From an uncultured Bacteroides sp. (GTDB lineage: Bacteria > Bacteroidota > Bacteroidia > Bacteroidales > Bacteroidaceae): a stretch of DNA of 10,520 bases. The stretch spans positions 1 through 10,520 of the forward strand of contig NZ_CASFWU010000097.1 in NCBI RefSeq assembly GCF_949298305.1. The letters run 5' to 3'. Of the stretch, positions 5,555 through 10,520 are shown in pieces. Under the pieces are notes generated by a model. It worked only from the letters and a program-made list of their open reading frames with translations. It did not search any database and was not told the origin of the DNA. The translations under genes were made by a program, and so were the position numbers. The stretch's first letter is position 1. Each line of letters opens with the position of its first letter.

Positions 5555-6769
5555 TTACTTGTTGAAATGCAGGGTGTGGCCCATGCGCTCCTTCTTGGTG
5601 AGCAGGTAGCGCTCGTTGTAGGGGTTGGGCGTGGTCTCGATGGGCACGTTCTCGGTGATTTCCAGTCCGTAGGCTTCCAGCCCTACGCGCTTCACGGGGT
5701 TGTTCGTCAGGAGGCGCATCTTGTGCACGCCCAGTTCGCGGAGGATTTGCGCGCCTACGCCGTAATCGCGCTCGTCGGCCAGGTGGCCCAGGCAAATGTT
5801 GGCATCCACCGTGTCCATGCCGTCTTCCTGCAGCTTGTAGGCTTTCATCTTCTCCATCAGCCCGATGCCGCGTCCTTCCTGGTTGAGGTAAACGATGACG
5901 CCCTTGCCGGCCTTCTCAATCATTTCCATGGCCTTGTGCAGCTGCTCGCCGCAGTCGCAGCGCTTGGAGGAGAAGATGTCGCCCGTGGCACACGAGGAGT
6001 GTACGCGCACCAGGATGGGCTCGTCGGCCGCCCAGGTACCCTTGAAGAGGGCTACGTGCTCCAGGCCGTTGGACTTCTGGCGGAAGGCAATGAGGCGGAA
6101 GTCGCCGTGCGCGGTGGGCATGTGCACTTCCACGCCTTTCTCCACAATGGACTCCTGCTTCAGGCGGTAGGCGATGAGGTCGTGGATGGAGATGAGCTTC
6201 AGGCCGTACTGGTCTGCCATCTGGCGCAGTTCGGGCAGGCGGGCCATGGTGCCGTCGTCGTTCATCACTTCCATCAGTGCACCGGCGGGATAGAGCCCGG
6301 CCAGGCGGCACATGTCTATGGTGGCCTCGGTGTGTCCGGCGCGTCGCAAGACACCCTTCTCCTGGGCGTAAAGCGGGTTGATGTGGCCGGGACGGCCGAA
6401 GGTGGCGGGAGTGGAAGCGGGGTCGGCCAGGGCCTGAATAGTGGCGGCACGGTCGGCAGCGGACACACCGGTCGTGCAGCCTTCCAGCTTGTCGATGGTC
6501 ACGGTGAAGGGAGTGCCCAGCACCGAAGTGTTGTCCAGCACCTGGTGCGGCAAATCCAGTTCCTTGCAACGCGACACGGTGATGGGGGCACAGAGCACGC
6601 CACGGGCGTGTTTCAGCATGAAGTTCACCTTCTCGGGCGTAATCTTCTCTGCGGCAATGATGAGGTCGCCCTCGTTCTCGCGGTCTTCGTCGTCCACTAC
6701 AATGACAAAGTTGCCGGCCTTGAACTCTTCAATGGCCTCTTCTATGGTATTCAGCATTACTTTTTCCAT
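5555..6769 (-). CDS. ribBA: Bifunctional 3,4-dihydroxy-2-butanone-4-phosphate synthase / GTP cyclohydrolase II
   Basis: This 404-residue fusion makes both precursors of riboflavin in the cytoplasm. The N-terminal half (about 6-203) is the RibB-type synthase that turns ribulose 5-phosphate into 3,4-dihydroxy-2-butanone 4-phosphate. It shows the acidic metal-binding loop DDEDRENEGDL (26-36) and GHTEA (145-149). The C-terminal half (about 208-402) is the RibA-type GTP cyclohydrolase II. It has the zinc cysteines Cys260, Cys271 and Cys273 in SSCATGDIFSSKRCDCG, the catalytic NQEGRGIGL (296-304), and LLTNNP (353-358). All key residues of both halves are present, so both activities are expected. It begins 11 bases after the LptF/LptG stop codon and is very likely co-transcribed with it. 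Other riboflavin genes are not in the window. An ATG four codons into the frame is a weaker alternative start. Confidence 0.98.
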   Translation of the reverse strand: MEKVMLNTIEEAIEEFKAGNFVIVVDDEDRENEGDLIIAAEKITPEKVNFMLKHARGVLCAPITVSRCKELDLPHQVLDNTSVLGTPFTVTIDKLEGCTTGVSAADRAATIQALADPASTPATFGRPGHINPLYAQEKGVLRRAGHTEATIDMCRLAGLYPAGALMEVMNDDGTMARLPELRQMADQYGLKLISIHDLIAYRLKQESIVEKGVEVHMPTAHGDFRLIAFRQKSNGLEHVALFKGTWAADEPILVRVHSSCATGDIFSSKRCDCGEQLHKAMEMIEKAGKGVIVYLNQEGRGIGLMEKMKAYKLQEDGMDTVDANICLGHLADERDYGVGAQILRELGVHKMRLLTNNPVKRVGLEAYGLEITENVPIETTPNPYNERYLLTKKERMGHTLHFNK

Positions 6770-6780
6770 ATCCTGTCAGG

Positions 6781-8694
6781 TTATTTTTGTTGGTTCTTGT
6801 TCATGGTCTCTATGATGTATATCACATCGTTGTTGGTCTTGATGATGCGCTCCACGTCCTTCTCCAGCCGCAGGCGGAAGGCCCAGATGCGGAAATAGAA
6901 GAACAGGCCCACGGGGAACACGACGCCGCAGAGGATGTTGAGCCAGTAGATGCGGAAGGGGCGTACATGGGCGTGGACGGATATCACGGGATAGTTGTTC
7001 AGCGCAGTGAGCAGGCTGACGGAGCGTGTGTTTGACATTTCCTCTATCAGCGCCTCCAGACGGTCGTTGATGCCCACCATCACCTCATCGCGCGTAGCGG
7101 AGCCCATCCAGAGCTTGAAGTAGTTGGGAGCCTGTTTCAGCCTCTTCTGCTGCGCGTACGTGCGGCACTCTTCGGAAAGTTGCTGCAAGCGGCCGGGCAG
7201 AGTGGCGTAGTCGGGGTCGTGAATGATGACCTCCTTGCGGAAAAGATGGCGGCGGCTGCGTATGCCGACCAGTTTCTTGAAGAAGTTGATGTAGGCATCG
7301 GCATTGAGCACCACGGAGTCATTGTTGGACTTGTAGGTAAGAAAGGCTCCCAGCGGGGCCAGAATGGCCGTACTGGTCCACATGCCCATCCAGACAATCC
7401 ACTTGCCGTCGCGGGCCATCTTGAAACCCGTATTGTTGATGATGTAATAGACAATGAAGAGGAGCACCGACACCACCACAGGCATACCCAGTCCGCCCTT
7501 GCGGATGATGCCTCCCAGCGGGGCGCCGATGAACAGGAAGATGAGACAAGCCAGGGAGAGCGTAAGCTTCTCGTGCCAGGCGGTCATGTGGCGGCGCAGG
7601 CTGGTTTCGGTCTGTGCGATGCTGAAGCTTTTGAAACTCCAGTCGCTGGCCGCACTCTCGGCACGGCTCACAGCCGTATTCAGCACTTTCTGCTTCTGCG
7701 CCAGGGTGCTTACTTCCAGCAGACTGTCTATGTCATAGTCCTCTATCCGCGCTTCTTCCATCCGTACCGTATCTCTGGAAGTCAGGTTGGCCGCTACCTG
7801 ATAGGGGCCTTTCATGGCTTCGTTGAAGTAGGCCCGGCCCACACTGTCATTCTGTAACTTCATGGAATCTATATCCGCCTGCAGAGTCTTCATGTTCTTG
7901 CTGCTGGGCGCGTTGCTCATGATTCCTTCGTCGGCCATATTGAAGTCTGAGTCAAACTCTATGATGGCATGCTTCTCACGGAAACTTTCCCGGCGGTAGG
8001 GCACGTTCTTCTGGCTCATGTTCTGCGACTTCAGGTTCTCAAACTGTTCGCCGCTGTAAAGGTGCAGGTAGAGGTGCTGCTTGTCGGCCGTCATTTCCAG
8101 ACGGGCGGAGTCCGCCTTAATAATCTGGGCGTTTTCAAAGCCCTTCTCAAAGTTATAGATAAGTACGTCGTAGAGCATGCCCGTCTTGCGGTCCTTGTGC
8201 TTCACGTACAGGTTGTAGCCGTCTATTTCGTCGTAGAACACGCTCTCAGGGATGTCCAGTTCGGGAGATTTCTGCTTCATGGATATGACCAGCGTACCCA
8301 ACTTGGCCTGGGCCTTTGGCCCGACAACATTCTGGAAGTAGAAAGAAACACAGCAGATGAAGCCGATGAACACAATGAGCGGGCGCATGATGCGCAACAG
8401 GGGAATGCCCGCCGCCTTCATGGCCAGCAACTCGAAGCGCTCGCCGAAATTGCCGAAAGTGATGAGCGCCGCCAGCAGGATGGCCAGCGGCAGCGATATG
8501 GGCACCAAAGTCAGGCCCGAATAGAAGAAGAACTGAGCCAGCACGCTCATTTCAAGCCCCTTTCCTACCAGTTCGTCCACATAGCGCCACAGGAACTGCA
8601 TCATGAAGATGAAAAGGCAGATGAAGAAAGTGCCCGCGAAGAGAAGGCCGAAACTCTTCAATATAAATATATCTAACTTTTTTATGCGCAGCAT
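6781..8694 (-). CDS. LptF/LptG-family permease of lipopolysaccharide export, with C-terminal extension
   Basis: This 637-residue inner-membrane protein matches the YjgP/YjgQ (LptF/LptG) family. That family works with the LptB ATPase to pull lipopolysaccharide out of the membrane and pass it to the periplasmic bridge. Three N-terminal helices (about 12-35, 54-80, 100-122) are followed by a periplasmic domain (about 123-375) and three more helices (about 377-394, 402-422, 432-453). The family hallmark FGERFELLAMKAAGIPLLRIMRP (83-105) is the cytoplasmic loop likely to contact LptB. The protein is much longer than E. coli LptF/LptG (about 360 residues): the periplasmic domain is enlarged, and residues about 460-637 form an extra tail with a seventh helix (about 583-603). 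LptF and LptG cannot be told apart from sequence alone. The ATG at 8694 is chosen because the longer frame from a TTG at 8712 would begin at the predicted transcription start. Confidence 0.94.
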   Translation of the reverse strand: MLRIKKLDIFILKSFGLLFAGTFFICLFIFMMQFLWRYVDELVGKGLEMSVLAQFFFYSGLTLVPISLPLAILLAALITFGNFGERFELLAMKAAGIPLLRIMRPLIVFIGFICCVSFYFQNVVGPKAQAKLGTLVISMKQKSPELDIPESVFYDEIDGYNLYVKHKDRKTGMLYDVLIYNFEKGFENAQIIKADSARLEMTADKQHLYLHLYSGEQFENLKSQNMSQKNVPYRRESFREKHAIIEFDSDFNMADEGIMSNAPSSKNMKTLQADIDSMKLQNDSVGRAYFNEAMKGPYQVAANLTSRDTVRMEEARIEDYDIDSLLEVSTLAQKQKVLNTAVSRAESAASDWSFKSFSIAQTETSLRRHMTAWHEKLTLSLACLIFLFIGAPLGGIIRKGGLGMPVVVSVLLFIVYYIINNTGFKMARDGKWIVWMGMWTSTAILAPLGAFLTYKSNNDSVVLNADAYINFFKKLVGIRSRRHLFRKEVIIHDPDYATLPGRLQQLSEECRTYAQQKRLKQAPNYFKLWMGSATRDEVMVGINDRLEALIEEMSNTRSVSLLTALNNYPVISVHAHVRPFRIYWLNILCGVVFPVGLFFYFRIWAFRLRLEKDVERIIKTNNDVIYIIETMNKNQQK

Positions 8695-8720
8695 TTTACT
8701 TGTATCATGCAATGGAGACG

Positions 8721-8752
8721 CAAAAGTAGCACAAAAAAGGGAGTAGAGGAAA
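8721..8752 (-). promoter_or_regulatory. Promoter of the LptF/LptG-ribBA unit
   Basis: On the minus strand TACTTTTG (8728-8721) fits the -7 consensus TAnnTTTG, and TTTC (8752-8749) lies 20 bases upstream as a near-match to -33. The predicted start near 8714 is about 20 bases before the ATG at 8694. Confidence 0.6.
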
Positions 8753-8770
8753 TTTTTCCATGAAAGTTAA

Positions 8771-9157
8771 CTAAAATCCGCACGTTCTGCGCAGTGTCTC
8801 CACCTGCGACTCCCACAATTCGCGCAAATCGCCCACTTCGTCAGCGGCGGCAAAATCGGTTATTTCCAGCACAAAGTCGTTCGTCAGTTCGCTGTTCGTC
8901 ATTTTCAGTTCAAAATATTCGCGTGGACTTTCATTGTCCAGCCAGCGGAAACGGATGAACGAATACGAACGCATGGCAATGATTTCCGCGCTGCGCTTCT
9001 CCGTTTTTCCCCAATAAAATGTCACTGTCCGGTCGTCCGAGTCCACCTTGTCCGCAAACCAGCCCTCCAGACCGGTAGGGGTACTTATGGCGGACCAGAG
9101 TATGCTTTTAGAAGTTGCATTCAAAAGATATTCCAAATGTACTTTCTTTCTTTCCAT
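8771..9157 (-). CDS. START-like (AHSA1-related) domain protein
   Basis: This 128-residue soluble protein has no signal peptide or membrane segment. MERKKVHLEYLLNATSKSILWSAISTPTGLEGWFADKV (1-38) is the characteristic opening of the START-like/AHSA1 helix-grip fold: a beta strand, two short helices, then a tryptophan-containing loop ahead of the sheet. Alternating strands follow (TVTFYWG, SAEIIAMRSYSFIRFRW, YFELKMT, DFVLEITDFA). The last helix (DLRELWESQVETLRRTCGF) closes the hydrophobic cavity. Proteins of this fold bind lipids, other hydrophobic ligands or chaperone partners; the ligand here is unknown. It lies 76 bases upstream of the LptF/LptG gene on the same strand. A link to lipid or lipopolysaccharide handling is tempting but unproven. 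Length and start are normal for the family. Confidence 0.87.
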   Translation of the reverse strand: MERKKVHLEYLLNATSKSILWSAISTPTGLEGWFADKVDSDDRTVTFYWGKTEKRSAEIIAMRSYSFIRFRWLDNESPREYFELKMTNSELTNDFVLEITDFAAADEVGDLRELWESQVETLRRTCGF

Positions 9158-9186
9158 AATCCTTCCGTATTTTCTAAATGTGCCGC

Positions 9187-9217
9187 CAAATTAACTACTT
9201 TTTTCCAATAAGAAAAA
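9187..9217 (-). promoter_or_regulatory. Weak candidate promoter of the START-like gene
   Basis: On the minus strand TTAATTTG (9194-9187) matches the -7 consensus TAnnTTTG except at position two. A T-rich stretch (TTTT, 9217-9214) lies 19 bases upstream. It is in the expected place ahead of the ATG at 9157, but the match is imperfect. Confidence 0.35.
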
Positions 9218-9230
9218 ATAATTTGGCAGA

Positions 9231-9560
9231 AATTCCGTCTGCGGAACACGGGCGCCGCTGCTTGCACCCGGATTTCGGGGATGCAATTTCCTGACGGAGG
9301 AAATAAAAGGCGCCATCCATGTACCCGGCATGCCCTGCGCAACAACCCATTATCACCGGACGGCAACGTAAGGGTTGGAAAAACCGACGCAGGCCACATC
9401 CGGCCCTGTCACTCATACTTCCACCTCCTCCTGACGGTACTTGCCGACCGGCAAACGGCACTTACACGACGGAAACGCCACTCAAACGCCGTCATTCCCC
9501 ACCCCTTGAGAGCCTCCAGAGGGCGATATTTGCTCTTTTTTAGCCCATCAGGCAAGAAAA
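9231..9560. other. Spacer with no recognisable gene
   Basis: This stretch separates the divergent START-like gene and tRNA-Met gene. I see no coding pattern, tRNA or strong repeat. The open frames in it are short and have no domain-like content. A weak hairpin with a T-run at 9509-9541 is the only structure noted. Confidence 0.6.
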
Positions 9561-9572
9561 AGAAGCAAAAGT

Positions 9573-9603
9573 TTTGCCAGTTCAAAGAAATGCTCTATAT
9601 TTG
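9573..9603 (+). promoter_or_regulatory. Canonical promoter of tRNA-Met
   Basis: TTTG (9573-9576) and TATATTTG (9596-9603) are perfect -33 and -7 boxes of the Bacteroides consensus, separated by 19 bases. Transcription should begin near 9610, about 15 bases before the tRNA. Confidence 0.88.
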
Positions 9604-9624
9604 CACCCGCAATCGAGAAACGAT

Positions 9625-9698
9625 GGCGGGATAGCTCAGCTGGTTAGAGCGCATGATTCATAATCATGAGGTCCCCGGTTCAATCCCGGGTCCCGCTA
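9625..9698 (+). tRNA. tRNA-Met (anticodon CAU), probably elongator
   Basis: The full cloverleaf can be drawn. The acceptor stem pairs 9625-9631 with 9691-9697 (one G-U pair at the end), and the D stem pairs GCTC with GAGC. The anticodon stem pairs CATGA (9652-9656) with TCATG (9664-9668), with anticodon CAT at 9659-9661. The T stem pairs CCCGG with CCGGG around TTCAATC. The discriminator base is A, and the CCA tail is not encoded. The anticodon stem lacks the three G-C pairs of an initiator tRNA. The strong stem and A discriminator favour elongator Met over Ile2 (lysidine-modified CAU), but sequence alone cannot fully exclude that. Confidence 0.96.
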
Positions 9699-9711
9699 CA
9701 CCGAAAGAATG

Positions 9712-9749
9712 AGACTGTTGAGTGGCTTCCACACTTGGCGGTCTTTTTT
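9712..9749 (+). terminator. Rho-independent terminator of tRNA-Met
   Basis: AGACTG (9712-9717) pairs with CGGTCT (9739-9744), with one G-U pair. A small inner GTGG/CCAC stem sits inside, and a run of six T (9744-9749) follows. It begins 13 bases after the tRNA 3' end. The long internal loop makes it weaker than a standard hairpin. Confidence 0.62.
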
Positions 9750-9815
9750 ATTTCTCCCCCAAATCATCCAGCCTCCCCGAAAAGAAAACTTTCTTTTTTT
9801 TGCAGCAGAGAAAAC

Positions 9816-9858
9816 GAAAAAGGGAATGCACCGCAGGTAGCGGCGAATTCCCTTTTTC
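9816..9858 (-). terminator. Terminator of tRNA-Ser, possibly bidirectional
   Basis: A perfect 12-bp stem pairs 9816-9827 with 9847-9858. An inner CCGC/GCGG stem (9831-9834 with 9840-9843) closes a five-base loop. The foot is A-rich on one side and T-rich on the other, so it can act on either strand. On the minus strand it starts 12 bases after the tRNA-Ser 3' end; on the plus strand it would back up the tRNA-Met terminator. Confidence 0.82.
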
Positions 9859-9870
9859 CCTTGTATATTG

Positions 9871-9958
9871 CGGAGAGAACGAGATTCGAACTCGTGATAC
9901 CCTTTAGGGGTATACACGCTTTCCAGGCGTGCCTCTTCAACCACTCGAGCATCTCTCC
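9871..9958 (-). tRNA. tRNA-Ser (anticodon GGA)
   Basis: This is an 88-base class II tRNA on the minus strand. The acceptor GGAGAGA (9958-9952) pairs perfectly with TCTCTCC (9878-9872). The anticodon stem CACGC/GCGTG holds the loop CTGGAAA with anticodon GGA, which reads UCC and UCU. A long variable arm (TACCC/GGGTA) is diagnostic of serine tRNA. The T arm is ACGAG-TTCGAAT-CTCGT, and the discriminator is G as usual for serine. CCA is not encoded. Confidence 0.97.
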
Positions 9959-9974
9959 TTTCTGTTTCGGCGCG

Positions 9975-10006
9975 CAAAGTTAACAGAAGTTTCCGGATTT
10001 TCCAAA
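9975..10006 (-). promoter_or_regulatory. Canonical promoter of tRNA-Ser
   Basis: On the minus strand TTTG (10006-10003) and TAACTTTG (9982-9975) are perfect -33 and -7 matches, 20 bases apart. The -7 box ends 16 bases before the tRNA 5' end. Confidence 0.86.
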
Positions 10007-10019
10007 TTCTGACGGACAA

Positions 10020-10216
10020 AGTTTTCGTTGTATCGGAATACGTAAATCAGTCCGCATTCTTCCAGAACACCGAGCTCCTCCACTCCTTACAGAGATTCAT
10101 CAAAGACCTTGCATGAGCCTGAGTACCCTTTTTCCATTTTTGTACCCATCTTCTCCTGTCACAAAATAGAAAGTCATAGTGGTTGCAAATTCACAATGGC
10201 AATAATACCAATCAAC
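10020..10216. other. Spacer between tRNA-Ser promoter and IS66 remnant end
   Basis: I see no gene, tRNA or strong repeat here. The composition is more AT-rich than the coding regions. Somewhere from here to about 10260 lies the end of the insertion element, which cannot be fixed without its other end. Confidence 0.5.
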
Positions 10217-10260
10217 GTAAGTATTCGGTAAACTACAGGTATTGAACCTTTATATACAAT

Positions 10261-10303
10261 AATAGCGACTGTCACTATAAACCTAATAGTTGCAGTCGCT
10301 ATT
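10261..10303. repeat. Long hairpin near the IS66 end
   Basis: AATAGCGACTG (10261-10271) pairs perfectly with CAGTCGCTATT (10293-10303). After a 2-base mismatch, ACTAT (10274-10278) pairs with ATAGT (10286-10290) around a 7-base loop. On the minus strand it lies downstream of the transposase stop. No T-run follows on that strand, so a structural role at the element end or rho-aided termination is as likely as simple termination. Confidence 0.75.
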
Positions 10304-10330
10304 CTTTTGTTGAACCTATATGTTGCAGTC
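10280..10330. repeat. Imperfect 18-bp direct repeat next to the transposase stop
   Basis: Two copies (10280-10297 and 10313-10330) begin AACCTA and end GTTGCAGTC, differing at about two central positions. A shorter relative, TTGAACCT, appears near 10242. Repeats inside an insertion-sequence end can be transposase binding sites, but that is inference. Confidence 0.6.
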
Positions 10331-10332
10331 AG

Positions 10333-10520
10333 TCAGCAGTGTTTTCCGGATTCCTCCCCTTGTTTTATCAGTACACTTTCCGGATGTTGCATCTTCCATT
10401 TGTGCGGGAGCAGTTCCAGCAGTTCCTCATGAGTCGCCTTCTTGTGATAGGGCATTCTGGCAATGACATCATTCAGATAATCCCTTGGGTTTACATCATG
10501 TGCCTTACAGGTGGCCAGCA
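10333..10520 (-). CDS. IS66-family transposase, C-terminal fragment
   Basis: About 61 residues up to the TGA stop (10335-10333) are visible, and the reading frame enters from beyond the window. The sequence begins with LATCKAHDVNPRDYLNDVIARMP, which is the conserved end of IS66 transposases (C-K-x-x-x-V-N-P-x-x-Y-L-x-D-V). ELLELLPHKWK and a short polar tail ending GKHC follow. The catalytic DDE core lies outside the window, so whether the gene is intact cannot be judged. The frame shown has no stop or shift. IS66 elements usually also carry two small accessory genes (tnpA and tnpB) upstream; none could be seen here. Confidence 0.88.
   Translation of the reverse strand, partial: LATCKAHDVNPRDYLNDVIARMPYHKKATHEELLELLPHKWKMQHPESVLIKQGEESGKHC

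Larger units (their letters stand above)
10217..10520 (-). mobile_element. IS66-family insertion sequence, one end (runs off the window)
   Basis: The transposase C-terminus at 10333-10520 identifies the element. Its boundary is not certain. A GTAAG at 10217-10221 resembles the GTAAG-type tip known for many IS66 elements and is the best guess; the other end and the target duplication are outside the window. Between tip and gene lie a long hairpin and direct repeats, as expected of the non-coding end of an insertion sequence. Confidence 0.5.

Noticed and set aside
5474..6898. Long plus-strand open frame (474 codons) opposite ribBA
   Set aside because: The minus strand carries ribBA with all catalytic motifs. 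The plus-strand translation is low-complexity Gly/Val/His and fits a codon-bias shadow.
9509..9541. Weak hairpin with T-run on the plus strand
   Set aside because: The stem is only 5 bp with a long loop, and there is no upstream plus-strand gene for it to terminate.
9625..9698. Reading the CAU tRNA as initiator Met or Ile2
   Set aside because: The anticodon stem lacks the initiator's three G-C pairs, and the body resembles elongator Met. Ile2 is less likely but not fully excluded.

Overview
This window looks like chromosomal DNA from a Bacteroidales bacterium of the Bacteroides/Phocaeicola type, with GC-rich coding regions. Three things support this. Several spacers carry the Bacteroides-type promoter, a TTTG-like box at -33 and TAnnTTTG at -7, 19-20 bases apart. 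No strong Shine-Dalgarno site stands out, and leaders just before ATG codons are A/T-rich. The protein set is also typical: a ribBA fusion, an LptF/LptG permease with a long C-terminal extension, and a Bacteroidetes START-like protein.

Left part (1-3865, all on the minus strand). Read in the direction of transcription, this is an SPFH/Band 7 membrane protein, a four-helix membrane protein of unknown function, a secreted or periplasmic alpha/beta hydrolase with a DUF3887-like N-terminal domain, a small Arc-type ribbon-helix-helix DNA-binding protein, and the start of a small DUF1648-like membrane protein cut by the window edge. One clear promoter sits ahead of the SPFH gene and overlaps a dyad of TGATAT half-sites. 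A repeat-rich inverted-repeat spacer follows the SPFH gene. These genes may form one regulated cell-envelope operon, but that is inference.

Middle (3866-4278). A non-coding spacer holds an array of 22-bp tandem repeats, a GC-rich sequence with two competing hairpins, and a strong rho-independent terminator belonging to the aminotransferase gene.

Core block (4279-9157, all minus strand). A START-like protein is followed by an LptF/LptG-family lipopolysaccharide export permease, the bifunctional riboflavin gene ribBA 11 bases downstream of the permease, and a class I aspartate-type aminotransferase. Each except ribBA has a plausible promoter of its own, so the block probably mixes read-through with internal starts.

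Right part (9158-10520). Two convergent tRNA genes, Met(CAU) on plus and Ser(GGA) on minus, each have a textbook Bacteroides promoter and a terminator between them. The window ends in the C-terminal end of an IS66-family transposase on the minus strand, preceded by a hairpin and direct repeats near the end of the element.

Nothing here is a proven new system. The least explained parts are the SPFH/ribbon-helix-helix/DUF1648 cluster with its palindromic promoter, the 22-bp repeat array, and the inverted-repeat spacer at 2633-2746.
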